Of a stretch of DNA of 64,000 nt, positions 45,005-56,744 are shown one piece after another (the stretch's first letter is position 1; each line of letters begins with the position of its first letter). The stretch spans positions 112,377,145-112,441,144 of the forward strand of contig OY744519.1 of assembly GCA_963556195.1 (NCBI GenBank), read 5' to 3'. The position numbers were made by a program, and so were the translations under genes. Source of the stretch: Sepiola atlantica. Lineage: Eukaryota; Mollusca; Cephalopoda; Sepiida; Sepiolidae. The notes below the pieces were generated by a model that saw only the letters and a list, made by a program, of their open reading frames with translations, was not told the origin of the DNA and did not search any database.

Positions 45005-46200
45005 GTCCCTTTAAGTTGGTTGGATGTAGTTTATGTGAAATCATACTTGCTAGCTGAACCAAGGTGAATTATAGTGTATTATTATTATCAAGATATTGAA
45101 ACCAACCTCTTAAAAGTATGTCTTAGTGTCCTTTTTAAATAAAATACTTTTAATTTAACAGATAATCATTTTACTTTATCAAGTTGTTCGTTTGTATTAT
45201 TAAAATCTAGATTTTATCCAACAGATATTTTTACTTTAATCAATGAGAAAGTTCCCATGGGAAATTGGGAATAAAATCTTTATGGAGGATATCGCTCTGC
45301 AACAACATCCTAATCTGTGTGCACTCAGTGCCCCCCCTTCCCCACCCAAGAAACACCTGCATCTGTTCGGGTGTGCCTAAGCACATATGTATCTATAAGT
45401 ATATGGTTTTATTTAGTACTATTAGGTAAAGTTTATCCTTTTGTATATACTGTGTATCTTTTTCAGAATTCTGCTACATCCGCAGCTGAATTTTGTAATA
45501 AGAGTATTTATTCAAATAAATCTCAGAACGCAAGCGATGTAGATTTGCTTTGCTTTTAGTAGCCAGTTAGAAACTGCGGTGGTGGGGTGCAAAAATGTGG
45601 GATTTAAAGAAAACATTGAGTGCAATCACACAGCAATACTCCCTTTTCTTAGAAAAGAAAAGAAATTGAGGTTGGGGAATGTTGTATATCAAACACAAAG
45701 ATCATCACGGAAGATGAAAGCACTGTCCTTACTGACCGAAGTCGGTGATTAATGTCTGCCACATGGAAAGAAAGAAGACAAATATTTGTAACAAAAAATA
45801 CAGAAAACGGTCATCTGCGTAAAAATCATACCTGTTTAATTGCTCGTTAAGAAAAACAGAAATTTATTGCAAACTGGCCAGGTATATAAGAACAAAAGTA
45901 AAAATATTTGAGAGTTGGAAGCTGAAAGAGATTTTCTTCAGTAAAGTAAAAATACACTAATATAATATCTATTGTGTCTGTGTTTATATTAATCTTTGTT
46001 CGAAATATTAAAAATATTCCATTATAACGTATGAAATAGAAAGAAACAATAACAGTAAATGATGCGAAAAAAAGATAAATCATTTTCTTATTTTTTTTGT
46101 TTTCATTTATTTATTTATTTTTTCCTTTGTGTCTTTAGCAAATAATTAACCTAATTAAAACATAATTAATAATGCATTTTACTTTATTAAATTTATATTA
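45005..46200. other. No recognised feature
   Basis: AT-rich. A C run lies at 45329-45337. The ORFs from 45317 (+) and 46083 (-) have no recognisable domain. Confidence 0.4.
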
Positions 46201-46233
46201 TTTAGGTTTTGTCCCAGTGGGGTTTTAAATAAA

Positions 46234-46690
46234 TCAATTACTAATGGAGATTTGGTATCTGTCTGTCTGTCTGACACCAAAACTATACTATTAGTTAATG
46301 CCCAATTCAGTTTACTGTACCTTTTCAGACTAATTTATAATCTTTCAGTGCTCAATTCAGGTGGGGTGGGTGGGGGGTTCATGTAGTATCTGTTCTGTTG
46401 TCATTAGACCATCCTCCCAGGAATTATCGTCTTCTTTGGAGGATCGTTAAGTATCCTTTGGGGTGGGGTAGTGTACTATATCTTTGTTTGTCATTATACT
46501 ATCCTCTCAGGAATTACCTCTTCTTTGGCGGAGGGAGAGACGGCAGTGTAATATATGTGATTTCATCATATAGCCTAGCAAAAATATGCTCCTTCTGGTT
46601 TAATAATAATAATCTATTAATAATGGAGTTTATGTATCTGTCTGTCTGAAGCCGAAACTCCATCAGAGTACTATGACTATTTATTAAGTC
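46234..46690 (+). repeat. U2-like tandem array 3 in a Helitron-like context
   Basis: Begins tcaattactaatggagattt and aligns with 7042-7170 (tatctgtctgtctg, then aaactatactatta, cccaattcagtttactgtac, tttcagactaat). Units follow with tagtatctgttctgttgtca, then accatcctcccaggaatta. A third, shorter head (tctattaataatggagttta) is at 46613-46650. Confidence 0.6.
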
Positions 46691-46927
46691 CGCCAGCTTC
46701 ATTATATACTATTAAAAAAACCGACATAAACACTATGCGCATTTCTCAATTTACATAATCAATTGCTTTTGAACTTCTAATAAATTAGTATTCGCAAATA
46801 TACACTCATGATTGTTCTCTTCAGATTTCAACATGTATTTACGCCATTTTGCTCGCTAATAATCTTACTTATAAATTATAATTATTTCTTTTATTATTTA
46901 TTTATAAAATGAGTTACATAGTTATTT

Positions 46928-47029
46928 CCTCTACGTCCAACTGATTGAACAGCGTACCTCCCTCTGAACGGGCGCGTTCCTCTACGTCCAACTGATTAAA
47001 CAGCATACCTCCCTCTGAACGGGCGCGTT
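46928..47029 (+). repeat. 51-bp direct tandem duplication
   Basis: Units 46928-46978 and 46979-47029 differ at two positions (ttgaac/ttaaac and gcgtac/gcatac). Each starts cctctacgtccaactgatt and ends gaacgggcgcgtt. A similar ctacgtccgac..ccctccctcgaac block occurs in the foldback at ~34608. Confidence 0.9.
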
Positions 47030-47034
47030 AATAC

Positions 47035-47325
47035 TTTACTGATTTATTTTATTAAAACGTTCTGAGTTTGTTTATTTTCATAGTCTTATTAGCCATTATA
47101 TTTTAAAACACAAATTTATTGAATCAAATTGTTTAATTTACAATAATAATTGATTTAAAAATTACTATTTAAAAAAAACACACACACACACATTATAATG
47201 AATTTAGTTTTTTTTGTCAACAACAAAAAACAACACATTGTACTGGAAAACTACATAACTGATTTTAGAATAGTATATTTGCTAGTAATAATAATGAACC
47301 AAGGAACAGAAATGACAAGAAACAC
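47035..47325. other. No recognised feature
   Basis: AT-rich with a short (CA)n run near 47177-47192. Confidence 0.4.
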
Positions 47326-47328
47326 CAT

Positions 47329-47416
47329 AAGTTCTCCCCTTCCCCCCTTCCCCCCATCCCCCCCAAAAAGGGTGAAAAAAAGAAAAAAAGAAAAAAAGAA
47401 AAAGAGAAAAAGAAAA
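47329..47416 (+). repeat. Pyrimidine-to-purine switch tract
   Basis: A C-rich run (47336-47365) passes straight into an A/G-only run with gaaaaaaag periodicity (47373-47416). Confidence 0.8.
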
Positions 47417-47504
47417 ATGGTGCCGGCCTAGGCTGACACCAAACAAAATATTTGTAGAGGATCGAGGAGGATAAGACCGAGGAGGGACAGCACAAACCAG
47501 ACCT

Positions 47505-47760
47505 CCACTAGAAGAGTGCGGAGAATGCTGGGACCTTGGGGAGGCTTATTGCCACCCAAATCCAAGAGAAGACCAATGGTCCTTAACAGCGAGAAATCAA
47601 TGATAAAAAGCTATTGCAACGCCACAAGTTTATTTGTGGTGGTTATCGAAAAGAGGTGAAGAATACTGGAAATCTTGGGAGGCTTGTTGTCACTCAAACT
47701 CCAGAAAGTACCACTGGTTGTTGTCGGTGAGCAATCACTGACGATGATCTCTGTGAGAAC
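47505..47760 (-). repeat. Diverged ~144-bp tandem duplication, frame-preserving
   Basis: gagaatgctgggaccttggg then gaggcttattgccacccaaa (47519-47558) recurs as gaagaatactggaaatcttg then ggaggcttgttgtcactcaa (47659-47698). On the minus strand both encode a NKPP..SIL motif in the same frame, separated by one stop. Confidence 0.55.
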
Positions 47761-47764
47761 TCCT

Positions 47765-48230
47765 AGTGAGTACAAATAATAATGATTCTGATCGAGAGAA
47801 ATGACCGTTTTCTGTAGCAAACAACTGATAAAACTTTCAATCCTTAAATTTTCACGCAAAACGCAGGGTATTTTCAATGTATTAAATATTAAATTAATCC
47901 ACATAGTAGGATGAAGTTGTAAGTTAGGGCGGAAGTGCACTGTTATTTAATTGATCATCTGCAATAAAGATGAGGCAGGGACATCTTTATTCTGGAGAGA
48001 GTACAGACTGATCCTCGGTACAAAAGGTAATCCCATCGTGTTTTATGCTCATCTTCACACAAACAAATCAGCTCTCATTTCTTAAAAGTTATCAATTAGA
48101 AATCGTTTTCTTACACAACTAATATTGCTAATATCTATATACTGTATGCTTGCTTGTCATAGTGCACACTTCACATGTACATGAATGTTTTAGATGGTGG
48201 GAGGAAGGGCGAATAACATAAATAATAGTT
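47765..48230. other. No recognised feature
   Basis: The minus-strand ORF 47611-47940 covers part of the 144-bp duplication and has no known domain. Confidence 0.35.
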
Positions 48231-48234
48231 CAAG

Positions 48235-48430
48235 ATAAGAGCGGTAGAATGAGGTAAATAAGAGAGAAGAAAGAGGAGAGAGAGAAGAGGGAAAAGAGAT
48301 AGAGAGGAGGAGGAGGGGGAAGAGAGAAATAAAGAGTAGTCAGGATTAGGGAAAGAGGGAAAGGGAAAAGATAGAAGGGAGGGAGAGAGAGAGAAAGGAA
48401 AGAAAGAGGGGGAGGTCGTGAAAGAGAGAC
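48235..48430 (+). repeat. Long GA-rich polypurine tract
   Basis: About 195 bp, almost entirely A and G on the plus strand, with gagagaga and aggagg words. Confidence 0.85.
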
Positions 48431-48434
48431 TATA

Positions 48435-48930
48435 TTAAGACATCACAAGAAAGTTTTATAAATATTTGTAAATTCCAAAATAGTTTCATAAATATTTTGA
48501 AAATTCAAATGATTTTCATAACCATTTAATAATATATGTATAACAAATAATACTCAACTGGTCACGAGTGGTTTAGTCACTTATATAAACAGTTGCTAAA
48601 TTTTAAAAATGTATTCTGTCATATGCGTCCATGTGAGTGGGTCTTTGAGGTGAATTGTAGATATAATTACTAGGTGCAATGGTTTATATAGCACGATTGA
48701 TGGCGGCCCATACACGAAATAGATAATTGACTTGTCAGTTAACTCATGTGACATAGGAAACATTTGAAATTAAAGTCAGTTGTTACTAATGAAGCAAGAT
48801 GCCATATTAACGTTCTTAAATAAATAGGAGTGCTAAGACCCATCGTTTGCACATTGGGGATTTTCTAACCTAAAGCAACTCATGGAGCTCTATTACTGTA
48901 AATGAATACAATAAAGTTTAACAATATGTT
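48435..48930. other. No recognised feature
   Basis: AT-rich. Nothing recognised. Confidence 0.4.
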
Positions 48931-48934
48931 CTGA

Positions 48935-50500
48935 AACTAAAGCCGCCTTTCGGACTGCCAGCAGCCACTGCAAAAGGGTTATAAAAATGCGAGAGAGTCA
49001 TATGCCCAATCCGTTAAGTTTAGAATGGCTGAGTAGAGATTTGGTTCCTATGAGTTTTGGCGAATAACAAACACGGTCCTTAGCAGGTGTGAAACCTCTA
49101 TTCCAACTATCGTCAATGGACATGGGGTGATTTCCTCAGCATTCGATAATGCCAAACGTTTTGCAAAGAACTTTGCATCAAATTTCACCCTTTGCGAGCA
49201 AGGCTGCCTACCTTCCGAATTTCCCCTCATGTCTGTAAACACTCTGAACGACATCCATATATCTGTCCGAGATGTGGCCAAACTTATCAAGAACCTTGAT
49301 GCCAGCAAGACAACTGGCGATGACAACATTCCAATAATAGTAGTTTAAAAGTCACAACCGGAACTAACCCCCATTCTTACAAAGCTGTTCAATCGTTGCT
49401 TAAAGTAGAAATGCTTCCCATCACCTTGTTTCTAAAGTAATAGATCTTGACATATCAAACGCCTTTGATAGGGTTTGGCACAAACGTTTACTTCACAAGC
49501 TTGCTAGCTATGGAATATCTTGGAATGTTTTCTTAACCATCAAATCCTTTCTCTCTGATAGGTTTTTGCAAGTAGTCGTTGATAGGCAGAAGACTGATGC
49601 ATTTAGTATCAACATCGGCATGCCTCAAGGATCCATTCTGTGCTCAACCCTCTTCCCGATCTTCATCAATGATCTCCCAAATAACTTTCTAAGTTCATTT
49701 GTTGACATTTATGCAGATGACACAACCATCTGTGGCAACGTTCATGATCAGGATCTTTCTAATTCCTTTTCCTCCGACCTGGAGCACGTCGTGCAATGGG
49801 AAAAAAGTGAATGGTTACTTTTAATACGTCTAAAACCAAGCTTCTCTCCTTTCACCATTAACGCTCGGATCCTCACTTGGCTCCAACTGAAATTCCTTAA
49901 GATAGCCGCCTACTTTGATAAAATTTTAGGACTGACCTTCACTCCAAACCTGAAGTCGAATGCTTACATCAAATCTATTGCTAAGGTAGCTGGAAAAATG
50001 ATTGGATCATTCTACTGCTCTAGAAAGTATCTCACACCTGACTCACTCCTCTATCTGTATAAGAGTCAAATACAGCCTACGATGGGGTATTGTTGTCACA
50101 TCTGGGGGGGGGGGCCGCTCAGAGCCCTTTTTCTTGCTTTGACAGAGTGCAAAAGCGACTTTGAAATCTAGTAGGGGATGTCCTCTTCTCTTCTCTTCTC
50201 TGCCACCCTTTCTCACAGAAAAGAGGATGCTAGTCTTTCTCTACTCTATCGTTATTTTCATGATATGTGCTCTACTGAGCTCCAATCTATGGTTCTCCCC
50301 TTTAAAAATTTTACAGCAAAGTCTCGTCTAGCTACAACCACTGTGAATAATTTTCCTTCTTCCCCTGTGTACCCTAAAACTAAACGAAACTTCCATGAGC
50401 AAAGTTTCCAAGAACTATTCGTCCATGGAACACAATACCACGGGACTGCTTCCCAGCTGACCCATTTATCCTTATCCTTAAATGACCTATTGTGACTCAT
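48935..50500 (+). mobile_element. CR1/Jockey-like LINE, RT to C-terminus, degenerate
   Basis: 49127-49345 encodes the pre-RT and first RT blocks (AKRFAKNFASNF, then LIKNLDASKTTGDDNIP). An internal deletion near 49405-49435 removes the next RT block. It resumes with DLDISNAFDRVWHKRLLHKL, then GMPQGSILCSTLFPIFINDL and FVDIYADDTTIC. Unlike the other LINE copies here, the catalytic YADD is intact. The post-RT region gives SRKYLTPDSLLYLYKSQIQP, YCCHIW and a YRYFHDMCSTEL block, ending with NFHEQSFQELF near 50435. Frameshifts near 49350-49560 and ~50165 prevent a single ORF. Confidence 0.8.
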
Positions 50501-50518
50501 TGAAACATTTAAAAAAAT

Positions 50519-50702
50519 CCTTATTTATAAGCACAGAGTTAGACACAAGGTCGATTTTTACTGTGGGGGAAATCCAGCTTCTCAAAAAAGGTCAGTCTGG
50601 ATTGAGACAAAAATTTTAATTGCCTCAGCCAATTGCCTGACCGGGAACAGAAAAGATTAACTGCAGCGCCATAACCGATACTGCACCTTGCACATAGCCA
50701 AA
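50519..50702 (-). mobile_element. U2-snRNA-headed SINE-like repeat, copy G
   Basis: The minus-strand head ttggctatgtgcaaggtgca then gtatcggtt (50702-50669) is a diverged U2 5' match. The middle has aagctggatttcccc. The tail has aaaatcgaccttgtgtctaa then ctctg and ataaataag. It lies just after the LINE coding region in the opposite orientation. Confidence 0.6.
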
Positions 50703-50704
50703 TA

Positions 50705-50850
50705 GTTCTTGTTCCTACATTTATGAATATTCGTGCCTCCGAATAAAAGGATCCAGTGAATATCTTCATCCTTTGTCAACAAAATGGGGACAATATATAA
50801 CATGGCAATCACCAAGGAATAAGGGGTTCGTTGCTGACCTAATAGATACC
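50705..50850. other. No recognised feature
   Basis: Short stretch without recognised elements. Confidence 0.4.
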
Positions 50851-50854
50851 AATG

Positions 50855-51110
50855 CAGACTATGCAATCAGCTATACCAATTTTAAATCGAATCGAATTTA
50901 TTATGCTCATTTATGTAGGAAGCTTCAATTTACTCCCAGTTATGAGTGACTTAGCAACATATGTTCAATTAGTCGTTTACAAGTTTTAGTGTTAATGAGT
51001 TTGTCAGATGGACGATGAGGCAACACCTTGAGTGGATTGGAGACGATGGGTGAAACTGAGCAGAATTTGATTAATTAAGAGAGCAGCTCAACAAGAATTT
51101 GTTAACATTG
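50855..51110 (+). repeat. SINE-like dispersed repeat R4, copy 1
   Basis: Shares with 56745-56900 the order: actatg-aatc-gct, then aaat then tcgaatctatt, ttatga, tatgt and aattaRtcgttt. Confidence 0.45.
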
Positions 51111-51114
51111 GACT

Positions 51115-51935
51115 TGAAAACAACCATAACATGAAAGAGGTTGATTTTCCTTAAAACAAAGTAACCAAAACCAATGAGGAATTATGATGCATGTTATTTC
51201 ACATTACAAGAATAAGCTTTATTTTAAACTGACATCAAACATTTTACCAAGACTTACATAATGAGTAGATAAAAAAAATAATATTTCAGGTTTATAATTA
51301 AGAAAAAAAAAACTTTAAAAAAAAAACGGTTCTCATATTACAACCATATTTCCTGGGAGAGTTGTAGATTCATGAGGTAAGGTTTCTTCGCATCAAACGT
51401 ATGGTGAGAATCGACGCAGCAGAGATAAATGGATAAAGTACAAAGGGCAAGAATTCACATATGCTGGGAAATATCGATTTGTAAGAAGTTTGGCAATAAG
51501 CATGGGATCTCCACAGGTGGGACCAGCAGCAGAAACTGAGTGGAGAGAGATGTAAGGGGAGAGAATATGGTAAATAATATCTTCGGACAAGGCCAACCTT
51601 TAACATTAAGCTTATATAAACACACATACACGCACATATAGGCTGTCAGCTTGCTTAATGGCAAATGGACCCTGATGAAGTAGACCTTGATGGTGTAGAC
51701 CGCCAAATCAAATAAGAGTTCAATAAAAAGGAAAAGATAGACATAAGTTTTAGTAATAAAAAGAAATACAAAAAATAAGAGAAAAGGAGAAACATAAGCA
51801 GTGCATGAAAAAGAATCGAAGCATGGAGTAGAGCTAGTATTTTATATATATTTGTTACGGAAATTGAATGATAGAATTATCGTTGTGGCTTTTCTTTCAT
51901 TTACACCTGGCAACAAGCAGTTTTAATCTTGTCTG

Positions 51936-51940
<5 letters not shown>
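51115..51940. other. No recognised feature
   Basis: Mixed composition. Overlapping minus-strand ORFs at 51370-51706 have no domain I can name. Confidence 0.4.
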
Positions 51941-51981
<41 letters not shown>

Positions 51982-52021
51982 GGAAAATGAATAGCATATA
52001 TATATATATATATATATATAT
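51941..52021. repeat. Two (TA)n runs
   Basis: TA at 51941-51976 and 51996-52021, separated by aaacaggaaaatgaatagc. Confidence 0.9.
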
Positions 52022-52059
52022 CAATAACATGAAAAATGAATAGATCAGAGAGTGTTGCT

Positions 52060-52400
52060 TCTTTCAAAGTATCTCAAAGACTTCAGACCAATATATACCA
52101 GTCGATGATCCGTTTTCAACAATCAATCTGACAGAGACTAGGTCAACACGGTGGCTTTTTATCTGTCGGACTGAGATATTAGTCCTGGGTAGATCTAGGG
52201 CGTCCATCCTCCCAGGCCTTGCCTTCCCTCTTTGGAGAGGAGTTAGTTTATTACTAACTATCTGAGGTGCTCCAACCAAGGAATGCCGATGGGACTGCCC
52301 AGGCAATCTTTAAGCGGCCAGAGTGTCCCTTATTTAGTGGCACTGGCTTACTCTCTCAACCTTCTGACCGTGTGCCACATCATACTTATGTGGAAAGTGC
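52060..52400 (-). repeat. Dispersed repeat R5, partner of 37.85 kb
   Basis: On the minus strand it holds attgcctgggcagtcccatc, ggcattccttgg, the agttagtaataaactaact block and aaggcaaggcctgggagg, all found on the plus strand at 37875-37980. The flanking gtctgaagtctt and accgtgttgacct blocks also have counterparts there. Confidence 0.65.
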
Positions 52401-52646
52401 GTAAATACCGAGTTGGAACAAATCTGATATATCTGATATAAGATAACAGATTGCCTACATAAAAGGCTCAATATCCTTTCAGATAGATCTTATAGATCTT
52501 AATAACAATAAAAAGAATAATAAAAAGGAGTATGTTTTAACACTTTACTGCACTATTACAATAAATATAGGGATAAGAATACACTTCTGACGATCGGATA
52601 TATCGTAAAGCTGCAAAGTTTTATGGTGAGCCCATTATGATAATTT

Positions 52647-52650
<4 letters not shown>
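52401..52650. other. No recognised feature
   Basis: AT-rich. Nothing recognised. Confidence 0.4.
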
Positions 52651-52738
<88 letters not shown>

Positions 52739-52742
52739 GAGT
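52651..52742. repeat. (TA)n(GA)n(GACA)n compound microsatellite
   Basis: TA run, then gagaga, then about six gaca units. Confidence 0.95.
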
Positions 52743-52744
52743 AA

Positions 52745-53450
52745 AGTGAGACTTTTCCCTATTTGATTGACTAGTATAGTTTTATAAACAAAAACTGTAT
52801 AAAAATCTCCTTAATAGTGTTTTTATTACTTCGTGTTTTAATCATAAAATATTTTTATTGCCAATTGATTTTTTATTTTAATATGAAATCCGACCAATAG
52901 GTTTTGTTTTGAGTAGTAATGTCATAGAGATAGTCGGAACGATACATCTATGTACGTCATAAGTCTTATAACCTACTATCTGAATCACTGAATTCCAATA
53001 TTTCGTAGGATAAATAATTTTCGCTTCATCATTTTAAAATTCTACAGATACTCAAATATGTAATAATCATTCGCATTTTCTTACATAAAGGCTTATTTTA
53101 ATTAACTTTAAGCAAACATTATTAACTTAATAAATACGCAATTCACACACCAAAAACACGCTATGTAACATATATTCATAAAAAAATAAGGATTTTCTTT
53201 CAAGTATTGAAACAGTGGGCATTTTCCGAGCCTGTTCTAAATATATTCTTTAATTTACAAATTGAAAGTTTTACTTTTAAAAAACACAAATACTGGCTTA
53301 CACTTATTACATTCGCTCAAAATATTTCAGTTTTTTCAAATAAAAAAAAATCCGTATTCTTAAATTACTCTTACAGAAAAACACCCGATGTAAAATCTAC
53401 AAACTGAACTTTCACATGTATATTGAATATATCTTCTTTTTTTTAAAACA
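52745..53450. other. No recognised feature
   Basis: AT-rich. The ORF from 53207 has no domain. Confidence 0.4.
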
Positions 53451-53454
53451 TAGT

Positions 53455-53665
53455 TCACCCAAACAAGGCAGGTCGTAACTGTAGACGTAAGGAGCTAAAG
53501 AGAATTAGGGTGGAAGTTTTGGGTGGCATCCTAAGTTGGGAGCTGTTCAGCGAGATGTCTGTTTACATTAGTTTTAAACTTCTGCATGTCGGTACAGTCG
53601 GAGAAGCAGGGAACAGGGAGGGAGATACAGAGGCCGGCAGCAAGAGAAAAGAAACTATTTGAATA
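53455..53665 (-). mobile_element. LINE 3' end (L-A related), inverted copy
   Basis: On the minus strand it reads ctccctgttccctgcttctc, then gactgtaccgacatgcaga, then aaactaatgtaaacagacat and a ctgccttgtttgggtgaact tail. This matches the block order of 10140-10315 and 19690-19870. Confidence 0.55.
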
Positions 53666-53669
53666 TATC

Positions 53670-54280
53670 TAGGCAAATGTGGATAAAGGTTACGAAGTCT
53701 ACCCTCATTTGTATTTTTTTAACACTGTCTTTTGAACTCTGCAAGCGTAATCTTCCACGTTTCTGGTTCTAATTGATCTAAGGTTTGTTTAGGGGTCGAG
53801 CATTTCCGATGTTCGCAATAGTCAGCAGGAGTTGAGTTTCAAATTATTGTGTAGTTTTATTTAGAGTATTTTATTGTTTTAGTGAGATAAAAGTATAGTG
53901 TATAGTACGTTAATTTGGCTAAGTATTCAGTTTGCAGTGTTATATTTTGATCATTAGATTGGACGTTTTAAATCTGGTGTATTAGTTAATTTTATTGTGG
54001 TTTTTCTAAGTCTGATATATATGGGTATTATTTTTGTTATTGCTCGTACATCTAGTTTGTAGTTGTTGTGAATTTGATTTTTATAGTATATGTTGAAAAT
54101 GTTAGATTTTTTTACAGGTTAAACAAATTATAACAAATGTTTATTCTTTTTAGAGAAATCACTAATTACATACACATGTATACATAGTAAACAACATGTT
54201 AGTTCCATCGCATATAGTCGATACACATGCTAATCAAACCAGTTATAGTAAAATGCACATACACCTATTTACATATAAAG
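53670..54280. other. No recognised feature
   Basis: AT-rich with some T-rich sequence. Nothing recognised. Confidence 0.4.

Positions 54281-54282
<2 letters not shown>

Positions 54283-54372
<90 letters not shown>
54283..54372. repeat. (TA)n(GA)n(GATA)n compound microsatellite
   Basis: TA run, gagaga, then about ten gata units. Confidence 0.95.
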
Positions 54373-54374
54373 TG

Positions 54375-55154
54375 CATACGCATATACATATACACAAACA
54401 ACACACATATACAGACACATAGATACTCGTATATTGAACAGCATATAATTATTTCCTATACGCCATACCAACACAAATATGTGTACACACAACCAAATGC
54501 CTACAGATCGAAATTTCAAAAAGGTAGGGTTTATCTTACCTATTTTTCTTATCTGTTGGTTCCGAATATTCAAGGCAATCTACTTATACTCTAATGTAAA
54601 TGTTTTGTTATATTTACAATTAATGGAGATTTCTAATCTTTATTTAAGCGTTTATTTACTATTGCTGAATCTAATTATTTCTAATATCTCGTTAAGGCAT
54701 AAATAGCAGGGTATATTCAAAGATTTACATGTTTTGCATTTTGTTTATAACGAAGTTCTGTTTTGGGATTTTGCATTGCATTGCACTCTCTAAATATGTA
54801 TGAACTTTATTAGAAAAGAACAAAAGACCCATAATAGAGTTGATATTTTTTTTAAAACAGGAGGGTATTTTATTGTAATTTACAATCTAAAAAACCTTTC
54901 ATTCAAAATGATAAGCATTTATCCATGATATAGATAATGTTCGTAAATAGAACTGTGAGTAATAGTAAAGTGAAAAAATAACAACAAATTAATGAGAGTT
55001 CTTTCAAAAAGCAATATGAAAATTAGTGAATCTTCTAACGTCGATCGTATAGACATTATTGATTAGATATATAGAAAGCTGTTTTTCTTTATTGTGAATA
55101 GAAAGTTGGTATTTTAAGCTCACTGTCAGTGTGACAGTTTGTCCAACTTTATAA

Positions 55155-55185
<31 letters not shown>

Positions 55186-55695
55186 AATGTGTGTAAATAT
55201 CTATAAATCATTATTGAGAAAGATAGACATAATAATTTAGTTTACACTGGGGCAAACCTTTTTATGACTTACATTTAAAGAAAGAACCAAATTATTGAAC
55301 AACAGAAATATATAAACTGGTGTCAAATTCCTGAAAATAAGTATGTGCACTTCTTCTTAAAAAATTGATCATACATGATTATTTCATCTATGATACTTAA
55401 GTTGGGAATCACAACAATGGTAAGAAATTGAAAAGGTTGAATTTGAAAAGCTCAAGATGTTTTTCCTGTTCGATGACTGCAAAATGTATGAAATGCACAT
55501 AATTCATAAACATCTCCAATTTGGCGTTTCTTTCAAAAGTATTAAGAAAAATATTCATTGAAAGCGAACCAGCGGTTTCAACTCTTCATGAATTATATTT
55601 ATGTGGGAGATATTTCTTAGAAATCTTATTTAAAAATGACGATGTTATTATTTAATAACACATTTTTAATAAAAAATGCCTTAATCTCTCTCTCT
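54375..55695. other. No recognised feature
   Basis: AT-rich with a short TA run near 55155-55183. Nothing coding recognised. Confidence 0.4.
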
Positions 55696-55720
55696 ATGTA
55701 TATATATATATATATATATA

Positions 55721-55995
55721 TGTAAAAATAAAGATGGAATAAAGGATAAGCAAATCAACAACTAGCAAAAATAAACTCAAAAACACATATTGAATAGTTC
55801 TACTAAAATATTTCAATTGTAAAATACAATCATCATCAGTCGGTAGCAGAACTTTAATTGAAGTTCTGCTACCGACTGATGATGATTGTATTTTACAATT
55901 GAAATGTTTGGGTAGAACTATTCAATATGTGTTTTTGAGTTTATTTTTTGCTAGTTGTTGATTTGCTTATCCTTTATTCCAATTTTATTTTTACA
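55721..55995. mobile_element. Near-perfect palindromic element with ~134-bp arms
   Basis: Left arm 55721-55854 and right arm 55861-55995 are reverse complements at roughly 95% by eye, with only a 6-base spacer (taattg). TA repeats lie close on both sides (55699-55720 and, ~33 bp away, 56029-56094). In the right arm CTGATGA (55876-55882), a 7-bp stem (55884-55890 with 55894-55900) and GAAA (55901-55904) resemble a hammerhead core. There is no coding sequence. Confidence 0.85.
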
Positions 55996-56024
55996 TTCTG
56001 TCTGAAACATTGTTTCTTTTATTC

Positions 56025-56028
<4 letters not shown>

Positions 56029-56094
<66 letters not shown>
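56029..56094. repeat. (TA)n microsatellite
   Basis: Perfect TA over ~66 bp. Confidence 0.95.
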
Positions 56095-56096
<2 letters not shown>

Positions 56097-56114
56097 GTAT
56101 CATGTGTGTTTATA

Positions 56115-56242
56115 TCTCTATATAAAGTTAGGTCATTATATTTTGATTTTAATCGTCGTAAGAGATAAAACTGGTGCAAAACTGCTCTGTTTATCTGTTT
56201 AGCGAATTCATTTTACCCATCCTGAAATTGGTATTCTTCTAG
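56115..56242 (+). mobile_element. Helitron-like short element, copy 2
   Basis: Starts A|TCTCTATATAAAGTTAGG. Ends attcattttacccatcctga then aattggtattcttCTAG|TATA, so the termini are TC..CTRR with insertion between A and T. An acc..ggt mini-hairpin precedes the end. It is a 128-bp relative of 2742-3350. Confidence 0.5.
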
Positions 56243-56249
56243 TATATAT

Positions 56250-56740
56250 ATAAACTAATGTATCATATATGTTATATATATATATACATATATTCAACCA
56301 AACATCACGTTTATGAAAAATCCATCTCATTCAGGCTTACCAGACAGAAACGCAATAAAATAAAACTACTAATTCATAAAGTTGAGAAGAATAATAAGCT
56401 AGTCACCATTTCAGTAGTAAAGGTGAAAGGGCAAGCAGATTGCAGGAAAATATTACTAGATAGACAAGCCAGTCTCAGAAGGTCTACCATCAAGGCATCA
56501 CATCGCTAAGGAGAGTCGAAATCAATCCCTAGTGCTTGAGATGCACTCAATATAGATTAGAGCCACGAGAGTTGAACTATGCATTTACTTTGCTTTAAGC
56601 ATAGGAAACATATGAAGGAGACTCATATTGAGCATGGCCTTGTGCAACATTAGTACTTCTGTAGGGACATGAATAAATATCATCAAGAGATTTCATGTAC
56701 TTTATTTGAACAAAATATAAGAATCTTGAATGACAGGTAG
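56250..56740. other. No recognised feature
   Basis: The ORF from 56258 starts in TA repeats. Nothing recognised. Confidence 0.35.
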
Positions 56741-56744
56741 TATG

